Shown: positions 1 through 7,419 of the stretch, piece after piece
Numbering within the stretch: position 1 is the stretch's first letter
Layout: each line of letters starts with the position of its first letter
Assembly (NCBI GenBank): GCA_013203785.1
Contig: JABMPJ010000119.1
Coordinates: forward strand, 1-44,880
Reading direction: 5' to 3'
DNA: 44,880 bases
Source: Lentisphaerota bacterium
Lineage (GTDB): Bacteria > Verrucomicrobiota > Kiritimatiellia > UBA8416 > JABMPJ01
Program-made: the position numbers and the translations under genes
The notes under the pieces: model-generated
Seen by the model: the letters and a program-made list of their open reading frames with translations, nothing else
Databases searched by the model: none
What the model was told of the DNA's origin: nothing

Positions 1-142
1 AAATCCGCTTGTCCGGTTCTGAGAGGGGTAGGGGTACAACTATGATCAGGAAGAAATATTGTGGCACCGCCGCGAAAGCAGGCGGCAACGGAGAAGACAA
101 ACCTCATCCTAAGATCACGGGAGTCCCCTGCCTACTCAAAAC
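1..142 (+). ncRNA. Probable 3' end of a group II intron (end of domain V plus domain VI), cut by the window edge
   Basis: Bases 4-20 (TCCGCTTGTCCGGTTCT) read like the 3' strand of a group II intron domain V hairpin, with a GAAA-type loop beginning at the window edge. The following stretch 20-34 (GAGAGGGGTAGGGG core) can pair with 125-138 (CCCCTGCCTACTCA) in a long stem, with one A-A mismatch (24/134) and one bulged G (28). This resembles domain VI. A134 would lie 8 bases before a plausible 3' end at 142 (...CTCAAAAC), the usual place of the branch-point adenosine. The loop of about 90 bases is much longer than a normal domain VI. The 5' strand of domain V and any reverse transcriptase lie outside the window, so this is a pattern-based call. 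Confidence 0.42.
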
Positions 143-411
143 GCGCTGTCTCGGATTTACACCGGTGAACGGCACTATTAAACCAACCTCTCCGCACCCC
201 ACAGACATACTACTGAGCTAACATCGTGCCCAAGGAACATGCAGGCTGGCAAGCCTAAAAAGATGTTGGGATCTCTCCGCGTATGGTCTTTCTCTTTGGC
301 CCTTCCTCGGTCCGGCCACGAGAGACCGTGGCCCTCCAACGCACCTGTATTCGGCAATGCTCAGATGTTCTAACCCTGGAGGGACGCGCTTTGTCGCGTC
401 CGTGGCTTGAT
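143..411. other. Intergenic region downstream of cmk
   Basis: No convincing gene was seen between the putative intron end and the cmk stop codon. Short open frames here lack ribosome sites and recognisable protein character. The only clear structure is the pair of hairpins at 314-401. Confidence 0.5.
314..401. repeat. Pair of inverted REP-like hairpins (BIME-like)
   Basis: Two related 24-base units lie in opposite orientation. Unit A (378-401, plus) is GGAGGG followed by a hairpin with arms GGACGCG (382-388) and CGCGTCC (395-401). Unit B (314-337, read on minus) also starts GGAGGG, with arms GGCCACG and CGTGGCC. The arms are perfect 7-bp stems in both, and the stem sequence differs in a compensated way. 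The GGAGGG ends face each other across about 40 bases. This layout resembles bacterial REP pairs. The element sits just after the cmk stop and may help end or stabilise the operon transcript, although there is no U-tract. Confidence 0.55.
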
Positions 412-1077
412 CTACCCTTCGCCCTCAATAGCGGCAAGGACTGCGGCGACGACGTCATCGGCGCACATGCTGGTGGAGTCGATCCTGTGGGCGTTGGGGG
501 CCACCTGAAGTGGATCCATCTTGCGGCTGCTGTCAATCAAGTCCCGCCGTTTGAGCGAGGCACCCACGGCGGCTTCGTCGAGCGGCGATTGGCTCTCCGC
601 CATCTCGCGGTGACGACGTCGCGCTCGCTCTTCCGGCAAGGCATCGAGATAGAACTTGTGGGGGGTATCAGGGAAGACGGCCGTACCGATATCGCGCCCC
701 TCCATGACGAGGGGGCCCAGCGCCACCATCTCGCGAAGCCACGTCACAACCTGAATGCGCACGCCAGGCATCGCGGCGATGGGACTGACGGCATGATTCA
801 CCGCGTGCGTCCGTATGGCGTTGCCGGGCGCCGCACCATCAACCGTGAAACCGACGGCCCCATCGCAGGCCGAAAAACGCATGCTCAACAGCCCCAACAT
901 CCGCATAACCGCTTCGCTATCATACACATCCACACCGCGCTCAAGTGCTGCCCAGGTGATGCCACGGTAGACCGCTCCCGAATCCACATAGAGGGCATCC
1001 AGGGCCAAGGCCACCCGCCGGGCCACGGTCGACTTTCCTGATGCTGCCGGACCATCTATGGCAACAATTCCGTTCAT
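412..1077 (-). CDS. cmk: Cytidylate kinase
   Basis: Cytidylate kinase phosphorylates CMP and dCMP with ATP in the cytoplasm, feeding nucleotide synthesis. The 221-residue protein has the usual family length. The N-terminus carries the Walker A loop GPAASGKST at residues 9-17, and a DSGAVYRGITW segment at about 32-42 matches the CMP-binding LDSGAxYR motif of this family. The C-terminal half has an EERARRRHREM segment typical of the lid region and ends in VAAVLAAIEGEG. It is the last gene of the trpS-to-cmk operon, 25 bases after aroA. Linkage of aroA and cmk is common in bacteria. No rpsA follows, which is a frequent neighbour elsewhere; REP-like hairpins follow instead. Confidence 0.95.
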   Translation of the reverse strand: MNGIVAIDGPAASGKSTVARRVALALDALYVDSGAVYRGITWAALERGVDVYDSEAVMRMLGLLSMRFSACDGAVGFTVDGAAPGNAIRTHAVNHAVSPIAAMPGVRIQVVTWLREMVALGPLVMEGRDIGTAVFPDTPHKFYLDALPEERARRRHREMAESQSPLDEAAVGASLKRRDLIDSSRKMDPLQVAPNAHRIDSTSMCADDVVAAVLAAIEGEG

Positions 1078-1102
1078 AACATCATCTCCTGGCTGACCTC
1101 AA

Positions 1103-2428
1103 CTAGCGTCCATGCGAACTGACCCTCTTCAGGTGCTCCCAGAATTGGGGGTAGGATGTAGCAATACAAGCGGTGTTCACGACCTCGACCGAAGACTGGG
1201 CAAGCAGGCCCAGCACCGCGGCGGACATGGCAATACGGTGATCGCCCTGACTATCAATGCGGGCACCGCCACCGATCGTCCCGCCGGTGATGGTCATGCC
1301 GTCAGGAGCTTCCTCAACCTGCACGCCCACGGCCCGCAGCATGGCGACCGTCGTCTTAATGCGATCGCTCTCCTTTACGCGCAGTTCGGCCGCATCACGA
1401 AACACCGTGACCCCCCTCGCCATGGCCGCAGCAACGGCCAGAATCGGCAACTCATCGATCAAATTGGGGATCTCGTCGCCCTCCACGACCGTGCCCTGCA
1501 ACTGGGTGCCGCTAACCGTGACGAGCCCTATCGGCTCACCCGCTTCGCCCCCATCGCCCTGATTGGTCGCCGTAACGCTTAGTCCTGCCCCCATGCGATC
1601 AAGCACATCCAGCAGAGCGGTACGGCGCGGGTTCAGACCAACCTCACGTATGGTCACACACGATCCGGGCCGACAGGCGGCCGCTACCAGCCAGAAAGCG
1701 GACGACGAGAAATCGCCGGGAACCACAATGTCGCACGCGTCGAGCTGCGGACCGTAGATGCCATACCCTTCGAGCGAGACACACACGCCGTCTACTTCAA
1801 CCGGTACGCCCATCGTACGCAGGAGACGCTCGGTGTGGTCGCGCGTGGGGCGCGGCTCGATCACGGTCGTGAGCCCGTCGGCATACAGACCTGCCAAAAG
1901 CACACACGATTTTACCTGGGCCGAGGCGACAGGCAGCGGGTAGGTGATCGCATGGAGCGGGTTCCCGCCCACGCGCAGGGGGGCCGTGCCCTGCTCCCCA
2001 GATAGCTCTATATGAGCGCCCATCAGTTCGAGCGGCTCCTTGAGCCGCCGCATGGGGCGCGAACAGAGCGAGGCATCCCCCGTCATCTCTGTCTCGAAGG
2101 ACTGACCAGCCAGCAGCCCGGCCAATAGACGAATACCGGTGCCGGAGTTTCCCAAATCAATCGGACCAGATGCTGAATGAAACGTGCCGCCCGTACCGGT
2201 GACCGTTACCTCCGTATCATCGCGCTCCACCCCTGCGCCGAGCGCTTCAACGGCCGCCAGCGTATGCAGGCAGTCTTCACTGGCCAGAAACCCGCTGATG
2301 GTAGAGGTGCCACTCGCCAAAGCCGTCAGCATGGCGGCACGATGCGATACACTCTTGTCACCGGGCACGCGCAAGTCACCTATGATGTGAGAACAGGGCG
2401 ATACAGTTATGGAGTCTACGGGCGTCAT
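1103..2428 (-). CDS. aroA: 3-phosphoshikimate 1-carboxyvinyltransferase (EPSP synthase)
   Basis: AroA joins phosphoenolpyruvate to shikimate-3-phosphate, the sixth step of the shikimate pathway, in the cytoplasm. The 441-residue protein is of normal length. Visible family motifs are VPGDKSVSHR at residues 21-30 (substrate-binding lysine K25), LGNSGTGIRLL near residue 93, the RPTRDHTERLL segment near 195, DELPILAVAAA, then AELRVKESDRI, and a C-terminal GDHRIAMSAAVLG. The DKSxSHR and GNSGT forms resemble bacterial class II enzymes, but the class was not tested. The gene starts 6 bases after the tyrA stop and is followed by cmk, placing two aromatic amino acid steps side by side with the hisC-like aminotransferase. 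Confidence 0.95.
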   Translation of the reverse strand: MTPVDSITVSPCSHIIGDLRVPGDKSVSHRAAMLTALASGTSTISGFLASEDCLHTLAAVEALGAGVERDDTEVTVTGTGGTFHSASGPIDLGNSGTGIRLLAGLLAGQSFETEMTGDASLCSRPMRRLKEPLELMGAHIELSGEQGTAPLRVGGNPLHAITYPLPVASAQVKSCVLLAGLYADGLTTVIEPRPTRDHTERLLRTMGVPVEVDGVCVSLEGYGIYGPQLDACDIVVPGDFSSSAFWLVAAACRPGSCVTIREVGLNPRRTALLDVLDRMGAGLSVTATNQGDGGEAGEPIGLVTVSGTQLQGTVVEGDEIPNLIDELPILAVAAAMARGVTVFRDAAELRVKESDRIKTTVAMLRAVGVQVEEAPDGMTITGGTIGGGARIDSQGDHRIAMSAAVLGLLAQSSVEVVNTACIATSYPQFWEHLKRVSSHGR

Positions 2429-2434
2429 ATACAG

Positions 2435-3289
2435 TTACTCCGAGCCTAACACCATGAGCCGCCGGGTACGGCACTCATCCAGAAAATCGTGCACGCCTTT
2501 GTCGTCCTCCTCCGCAATGAGCTGGCGCAAGGTGTCGACCGACGCCGCGAAAGCGGCAAGCTCAACCTGGATCGCAGCGCGATTGGTCCGCACAATATCG
2601 TGCCAGATCTCGGCCGAGCCGGACGCAATGCGCGTCGTGTCACGAAAGCCGGTGCCACAGAGTGGTGCAATCTCATCTGCGGTTCGGCAGACTGAGCCTG
2701 CGAGGGCGGCGGCCACAAGGTGCGGCAGATGGCTGGTCCGGGCCACAAGCGCGTCGTGCCGCTCTGCGGTCATGGTCTCCACGCGAGCGCCCAGCAACTC
2801 CCAAAAGGCCACCACACGAGCAACCCCTTCCGGTGTGTTGTCGGCCGCCGGAGTGACCACAACCGTGGCATCGCTGTAGAGATCTTCACGGGAGGCCTCG
2901 ATGCCACTCTCCTCAGAGCCGGCAATAGGATGACTCCCAACAAACTGCACTCCCAACCCCCACAGCACGGGGTCAATCTCCACAATGACATCTTGCTTGG
3001 TACTCCCCACATCGGTCAGTACCGCACCAGCCTGGAGCCCCGACAGGCAGGCACGTGCCATCTCGCCTAGCTTGAGGACGGGTACACAGAGAACTACCAG
3101 ATCGGACCCCCGTGCCGCGTCGGACGGGCTCACGGCCACAAAATCAACCGCACCCATCGTCAAGGCCGCTTCGCACGTTTCGGCACGACGGGCGTAGCCG
3201 ACCACACTAATATGTGGGGCCCGGCGTTTCAGCGCCAACCCCAGCGAGCCCCCCATGAGCCCGAGTCCTATAATTCCGATTTGTTTCAC
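2435..3289 (-). CDS. tyrA: Prephenate dehydrogenase
   Basis: TyrA-type enzyme that oxidatively decarboxylates prephenate (or arogenate) in tyrosine synthesis. I chose the GTG start at 3289. It gives VKQIGIIGLGLMGGSLG at the N-terminus, has GGGAGG six bases upstream, and overlaps the hisC stop as GTGA, which implies translational coupling. A longer in-frame version up to 3328 would overlap hisC by 43 bases and lacks family similarity. The dinucleotide-binding GLGLMGG lies at residues 8-14 and the catalytic HPIAGSE motif at about 120-126, followed by SGIEASREDLY. The protein has 284 residues and no fused chorismate mutase or obvious ACT domain, so chorismate mutase must be encoded elsewhere. 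Confidence 0.93.
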   Translation of the reverse strand: MKQIGIIGLGLMGGSLGLALKRRAPHISVVGYARRAETCEAALTMGAVDFVAVSPSDAARGSDLVVLCVPVLKLGEMARACLSGLQAGAVLTDVGSTKQDVIVEIDPVLWGLGVQFVGSHPIAGSEESGIEASREDLYSDATVVVTPAADNTPEGVARVVAFWELLGARVETMTAERHDALVARTSHLPHLVAAALAGSVCRTADEIAPLCGTGFRDTTRIASGSAEIWHDIVRTNRAAIQVELAAFAASVDTLRQLIAEEDDKGVHDFLDECRTRRLMVLGSE

Positions 3290-4398
3290 GATGCGCCTCC
3301 CGTGACTGCGGCCAGGGCCTGCAGGCATTTTTCGTTCTCTGCGTGCGTGCCGATGGTGACACGAATATGGTGCGGCAGTCCGTACCCATCCATTGGCCGC
3401 GTAATAACGCCCTCTTTCTGTAGCGCGCTGAAGGTTGAGCGTCCAGCGCCGACTTCGACGAGCATGAAATTCACCACGGTGGGCACCCAGGAGAGTCCGA
3501 GCGCGGCGAGGCCCGTCTCGAACTGGGCAATGCCGTCGCTCACCAGCGCCCGCGTGCGCGACACATGGTCCGTGTCCGCCAGGGCAGCCCGCGCCGCCGC
3601 CTGCGCCATCGCGTTGACGTTAAAAGGCTGGCGCACGCGGTTGAGCAGTGCGATGCAAGGCTCGGGTGCGATGGCGTAGCCGATACGCAGTCCAGCCAGA
3701 CCGTACGCCTTGGAGAAGGTACGCAGGACGATGACGTTGCGCCCCTCGCGGACGTATTTCAGCGTATCCGGCTGGAGGGAGGGATCGAGCAGCTCGATAT
3801 AGGCTTCGTCAAAGCAGACCACGACATCCGGAGAGACCTGTTCCATGAACCGGTCAATCTCATCCTGCGATACCATGGTTCCTGTGGGATTGTTGGGATT
3901 CGCCACAAAAACCAACCGGGTCTCCGGCGTGACCGCCTTCGCCATGGCCTCAAGATCGTGTGTGTAGTTTTGCATCGGTACGGTGATCGTCCGCGCGCGT
4001 GCGGCCATCGCCACGAGCCGATACACCACAAAGGCACACTGTGACATGACGATGTTGCTGTTCTCGTTCAGAAAGACATGCCCCATCAACTCGATCAGCT
4101 CGTTGCTGCCGGTACCGGGCAAAATTTGATCGGGCCTCACATCGAGAGCGGCAGCGAGATCGGCTTTGAGGTAGTAGGCACCACCATCGGGATAGAGATG
4201 CATGGAGGTGGCGGCATCGCGCATGGCAGCAATGGCTTTGGGCGAGGGACCGAGAGCGTTCTCGTTGGAGGCCAGCTTAATGATCTCGGCACTGCTATCG
4301 AAACCGAGCTCGCGCGCGACCTCCTCGATAGGACGACCCGGCTCGTATACCAGGAGGTCATCAATCCATGGATTGGCACTGTCACTGAAGGATGTCAC
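3286..4398 (-). CDS. hisC: Histidinol-phosphate / aromatic amino acid aminotransferase
   Basis: PLP-dependent fold-type I aminotransferase of the HisC family, 370 residues. Visible motifs are KLASNENALGPSP at 41-53, NPNNPTG at 168-174, FDEAY at 196-200, and RTFSKAYGLAGLRIGYA at 226-242 with K230 as the PLP-binding lysine. HisC proteins act on histidinol phosphate, and many also transaminate tyrosine and phenylalanine precursors. Location between scpB and tyrA-aroA, away from other his genes, suggests the aromatic role, but specificity cannot be read from sequence. The start overlaps the scpB stop as ATGA and the end overlaps the tyrA start as GTGA, so it is tightly coupled on both sides. Confidence 0.92.
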   Translation of the reverse strand: MTSFSDSANPWIDDLLVYEPGRPIEEVARELGFDSSAEIIKLASNENALGPSPKAIAAMRDAATSMHLYPDGGAYYLKADLAAALDVRPDQILPGTGSNELIELMGHVFLNENSNIVMSQCAFVVYRLVAMAARARTITVPMQNYTHDLEAMAKAVTPETRLVFVANPNNPTGTMVSQDEIDRFMEQVSPDVVVCFDEAYIELLDPSLQPDTLKYVREGRNVIVLRTFSKAYGLAGLRIGYAIAPEPCIALLNRVRQPFNVNAMAQAAARAALADTDHVSRTRALVSDGIAQFETGLAALGLSWVPTVVNFMLVEVGAGRSTFSALQKEGVITRPMDGYGLPHHIRVTIGTHAENEKCLQALAAVTGGAS

Positions 4399-5258
4399 GG
4401 AACCTTCTCATCGTCGTAATCCTCGTCCTCATCGTCGTCGTCATACTCGCCATCGTCGTCGTCCTCGTCGGCCTCATCCTCAGCTTCGTCCTCAGCAGGG
4501 GAATCATCGGGTGCATCGGACAGGTCGGGATCGACCTCTGGATCGGACTCAGCCTGCGGGCTTTCATCAGCCTCGGACTCTGATACCTCGATAGGCTCGT
4601 CAGCCTCTTCGGCTAGCGCCAGCTCGTTGACCGGGCGCGCCTCCTCCTGGGCCGTTGCGACCGAGACGGCGGCATCACGCCGCTTCAGCATGGGATTGAC
4701 CTGCTCCAGTTGAGCGAGGTCCTTGAGGCCGAAATGCTCCAAAAAGAAATGGGTCGTGGCATACATGAAAGGACGACCGGGAAGCTCGGAGCGGCCGGCG
4801 ATCCGAATAAGCTGCATTTCGAGCAATTTGCGCAGGACGTGATCGATACTCACGCCGCGAATCCCCTCGACCTGCCCCTTCGTAATGGGCTGCCGGTAGG
4901 CAATCACAGCGAGCGTCTCGAGGCCGGGCTGCGAGAGCCTGCTCGGCTTGCCCTTGTCCAGCAAATGGCGCAGCCACAGGCCGCACTGCGGATCGCTCTG
5001 GTAGCGGAAGCCGCCAGCCACTTCGGCGATATGGATGCCGGCCTGGAGCTGGTCCAGCTCGACGATCAACCGCTCCAGCGCCTGGGCAATCTCCGCCTCC
5101 TTGATGTTGGCATAGACATGGGCGGGGCCCTCGGCCTCCTCCCCCACGCCGCGCAAGGTGCGCTGCATCTCCTTGATCGACAGGGATCGATTGGCCCCGA
5201 AGATCATGGCGCCGATGATCTGCTTAAGATCTACAATCTCTTTTTCGTTCGTTTCCAC
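4395..5258 (-). CDS. scpB: Segregation and condensation protein B with long acidic tail
   Basis: ScpB is the winged-helix subunit that works with ScpA and SMC in chromosome condensation. Residues 1 to about 190 show the family pattern: KQIIGAMIFGANRSLSIKEM near the start, then GLETLAVIAYRQPITKGQVEGIRGVSIDHVLRKLLE, and the GRPFMYATTHFFLEHFGLKDL ending. The protein has 287 residues because about 80 C-terminal residues form a tail made largely of Asp, Glu, Ser and Pro, ending in runs of Asp and Glu. The tail is encoded by GAx/GTC-rich low-complexity DNA at about 4399-4640. Tails occur in some ScpB proteins, but this one is long. The stop overlaps hisC (ATGA), and scpA lies 7 bases upstream. Confidence 0.93.
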   Translation of the reverse strand: METNEKEIVDLKQIIGAMIFGANRSLSIKEMQRTLRGVGEEAEGPAHVYANIKEAEIAQALERLIVELDQLQAGIHIAEVAGGFRYQSDPQCGLWLRHLLDKGKPSRLSQPGLETLAVIAYRQPITKGQVEGIRGVSIDHVLRKLLEMQLIRIAGRSELPGRPFMYATTHFFLEHFGLKDLAQLEQVNPMLKRRDAAVSVATAQEEARPVNELALAEEADEPIEVSESEADESPQAESDPEVDPDLSDAPDDSPAEDEAEDEADEDDDDGEYDDDDEDEDYDDEKVP

Positions 5259-5265
5259 GATCCGC

Positions 5266-6081
5266 TCACCTGTGTTCCTGTTCCATCTCTAACTCTAACT
5301 CCGACTCCCCATCCTGCCACTCACTGGCCTCCGACTCATCCATATCCGCTGCTTCAATGGTGATATCACCAAAACGGTCTCTTTGTACCACGTCAACCTG
5401 CCGTATACGAATAAGCTCAAGAAGTGCCAGAAAAGTGCACACAATTTCCTGACGTGAGCTCATGTCACTGAAGAGTTCAAAGAACCGCGTGGGGGCGCCG
5501 CTTCGCATCCGCACCAGAATGGCGTCAATTTTCTCCCCAACCGTGAACTGCTCGGCAAAGATCTCACCAAGCTCCTCTTTGGTGGCGCGCTTGAGGACTT
5601 CGTTGAAGGCGGATATTAGGTCAAAGATATTGACGTCCTGAATGGAGAGCCCCGGCTCTTCGGGATCGAGGAGGACGCCGTTGCCGCTGTGCATAAAAGC
5701 ATCGGACTGCAGGACTTCCCACTCGTGCAGGTGAGTGGCCGCATCCTTAAACTTCTTGTACTCGACCAACTGGCGAACGAGCTCCCAGCGCGGATCATCG
5801 TCCTCGTCCTCATCGGGAAGGTCGGCCCGCTCTTCAACCGGGAGCAGCATACGGCTCTTGATCATCATAAGCGTGGCGGCCATCACAATGAACTCGCCCG
5901 CGATGTTCAGATCCAGCATCCGCATCACGCCGAGGTATTCCATATACTGCGTAGTGATGCGTTCAATCGGTATGTCATAGACGTCGATCTCATCCTTGCG
6001 GATGAGATAGAGCAAGAGGTCGAGCGGTCCCTCGAAGACCTCCAGATCCACCTTGTAGTCGTCTTGGGCTTCAGTGGTCAT
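5266..6081 (-). CDS. scpA: Segregation and condensation protein A
   Basis: ScpA is the kleisin that bridges SMC heads and binds ScpB. The start chosen is the ATG at 6081 (MTTEAQDDYKVDLEVFEGPLD). It lies 19 bases after the trpS stop and begins just before the conserved FEGPLDLLLYLI segment. A longer frame to 6171 would run into trpS and adds arginine-rich sequence with no family similarity. The 271-residue protein shows IDVYDIPIERITTQYMEYL, then GEFIVMAATLMMIKSRMLLP, an acidic linker, and a C-terminal winged-helix part with FLALLELIRIRQVDVVQRDRFGDI. It ends in a Glu-rich tail, like its partner scpB immediately downstream. Confidence 0.94.
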   Translation of the reverse strand: MTTEAQDDYKVDLEVFEGPLDLLLYLIRKDEIDVYDIPIERITTQYMEYLGVMRMLDLNIAGEFIVMAATLMMIKSRMLLPVEERADLPDEDEDDDPRWELVRQLVEYKKFKDAATHLHEWEVLQSDAFMHSGNGVLLDPEEPGLSIQDVNIFDLISAFNEVLKRATKEELGEIFAEQFTVGEKIDAILVRMRSGAPTRFFELFSDMSSRQEIVCTFLALLELIRIRQVDVVQRDRFGDITIEAADMDESEASEWQDGESELELEMEQEHR

Positions 6082-6100
6082 GATAGATCCCGGACGGCGG

Positions 6101-7063
6101 TCATTCCAACCCCATGGCTTGGCGCGCAGCCTGCAGGGTCTGACGAGCCTCGTGGCGAGCTTTCTCGGCACCGCGTTGTAGGATCGACTCTACTAAATCA
6201 GGTTGGGCCGCCAACGCTTCACGTTTGGCCCGGAACGGCTCGAAATAGGCCCACATCTTCTCAAAGAGCGCCTTCTTGGCGGTGCCATACCCAAAACCAC
6301 CGATGCGATACTGATCCGCCATCTCCTGCTGCTCGGCCTCGTTCGCGAAGAGCTTGTAGAGCGCGTAGACATTGCATGTGTCCGGATTCTTAGGCTCGTC
6401 CAGTGGCGTACTGTCGGTCACGGTCCGCATGATCTTGGCGCGCGTCTCTTTCTCACTCCCGAACAGCTCGATGTGGTTGTTATAGGATTTGGACATCTTC
6501 TGGCCATCGATACCAGGAACTACGGCGACATCATCTTGGATCGACGGCTCGGGAATCGTAAAGACTGGGGCATACTGGTTGTTGAACTTAATCGCAATAT
6601 CGCGCGTCACCTCCACATGCTGCTTCTGGTCGCGACCGACCGGCACCACATTGGATTGCACCGCCAGGATGTCGGCAGCCATCAGGACCGGATAAGCGAA
6701 GAGCCCATGCGAGGGGGCGATGCCCTTGGCGGTCTTGTCCTTATAGCTGTGGCAGCGTTCCAGCAATCCCATCGGCGTCACGATGGAGAGCAACCAAGCC
6801 AGCTCGGTTACCTCGGGCACATCGCTCTGCCGGAAGAAGACCGTCCGCTCAGGATCGAGCCCGCACGCCAGAAAATCCAGCGCCACATCCATCGACGAGG
6901 CCCGCAGCACGGCCGGATCACTCACCGTCGTCAGGGCGTGGTAGTTGGCAATAAACAGGTACGCCTCACCGCGCTCCTGCAGCTCAATCGCCGGGCGCAT
7001 CATACCGAAGTAGTTACCCAAATGCAGTTTGCCCGAAGGCTGAATACCAGAAAGAATCCTCAT
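6101..7063 (-). CDS. trpS: Tryptophanyl-tRNA synthetase
   Basis: Class I aminoacyl-tRNA synthetase charging tRNA-Trp in the cytoplasm. The start used is ATG 7063 (MRILSGIQPSGKLHLGNYFG), which puts the HIGH-like HLGN at residues 14-17 and KMSKS at 189-193. The protein has 320 residues, typical for bacterial TrpRS. An upstream ATG at 7099 overlaps the -10 box of a strong promoter (7096-7101), so it would lie outside the transcript; this favours 7063. Other visible motifs are GxxPVGRDQKQHVEVTRDIA near 142-157 and a C-terminal helical part ending QTLQAARQAMGLE. It is the first gene of the seven-gene operon. Confidence 0.95.
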   Translation of the reverse strand: MRILSGIQPSGKLHLGNYFGMMRPAIELQERGEAYLFIANYHALTTVSDPAVLRASSMDVALDFLACGLDPERTVFFRQSDVPEVTELAWLLSIVTPMGLLERCHSYKDKTAKGIAPSHGLFAYPVLMAADILAVQSNVVPVGRDQKQHVEVTRDIAIKFNNQYAPVFTIPEPSIQDDVAVVPGIDGQKMSKSYNNHIELFGSEKETRAKIMRTVTDSTPLDEPKNPDTCNVYALYKLFANEAEQQEMADQYRIGGFGYGTAKKALFEKMWAYFEPFRAKREALAAQPDLVESILQRGAEKARHEARQTLQAARQAMGLE

Positions 7064-7095
7064 ACCGTCCCTGTTCCCCTCAAAAAGTTCCTCGC

Positions 7096-7124
7096 ACAAT
7101 ACCGCAGGCCCCGCATCAGATCAA
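7096..7124 (-). promoter_or_regulatory. Sigma-70-type promoter of the trpS-cmk operon
   Basis: On the minus strand TTGATC (7119-7124) is followed after 17 bases by TATTGT (7096-7101). The predicted transcript would start near 7088-7089, leaving a leader of about 25 bases before the trpS ATG at 7063. No riboswitch or leader peptide fits in so short a leader. Confidence 0.65.
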
Positions 7125-7419
7125 GCCCAGCGCCGAGTTGAGTCTGCCTCGTTGCGACCCAAAGTGGGCAATCACGTCATGACGACGGGGGCAGATCTGT
7201 GTGGAAAATGTCGATCTGGAGGCATGTGAGTGGCAAAAAGGACAGTAAGGTGGGAGGTCAAGTGCGTATTGGCGATTGGCATATCACAACCTTACGAATA
7301 TAGTCATATCAGATTGGCGTTGTGCTTCCGTATCCGCGTCAAACATTGTTTTGATCTAAATGGGCATGAGTACTATCAGAACGTAACCGCGGCACCACCC
7401 GCCGCGGGTGGAATTCAGC
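7125..7419. other. Divergent intergenic region between trpS and the LacI-type gene
   Basis: The region holds the two divergent promoters (7096-7124 and 7276-7304), a perfect 10-bp palindrome CGTCATGACG at 7175-7184, and two copies of CATATCA (7280-7286 and 7305-7311) flanked by GATTGGC. An imperfect palindrome TCAAACATTGTTTTGA lies at 7339-7354, just after the LacI-gene promoter, and could be its own operator. No gene was seen. Confidence 0.4.
7276..7304 (+). promoter_or_regulatory. Sigma-70-type promoter of the LacI-type regulator
   Basis: TTGGCA (7276-7281) and TATAGT (7299-7304) are separated by exactly 17 bases on the plus strand. The transcript would start near 7311 with a leader of about 110 bases. 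The palindrome-like site at 7339-7354 lies in that leader, in a position suited to autorepression. Confidence 0.62.

Noticed and set aside
9..221. 70-codon open frame at the left edge
   Set aside because: It has no ribosome site or protein-like composition and overlaps the probable group II intron 3' structure.
283..1041. 252-codon open frame opposite cmk
   Set aside because: Shadow of cmk on the other strand; rich in His and Arg with no recognisable motif.
4392..4583. Hydrophobic plus-strand frame resembling a membrane protein
   Set aside because: It is the antisense reading of the GAx-rich acidic ScpB tail, which gives Val/Ile/Leu runs by composition alone.
6203..7141. 312-codon plus-strand frame opposite trpS
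   Set aside because: Shadow of trpS, which has clear HLGN and KMSKS motifs on the minus strand.
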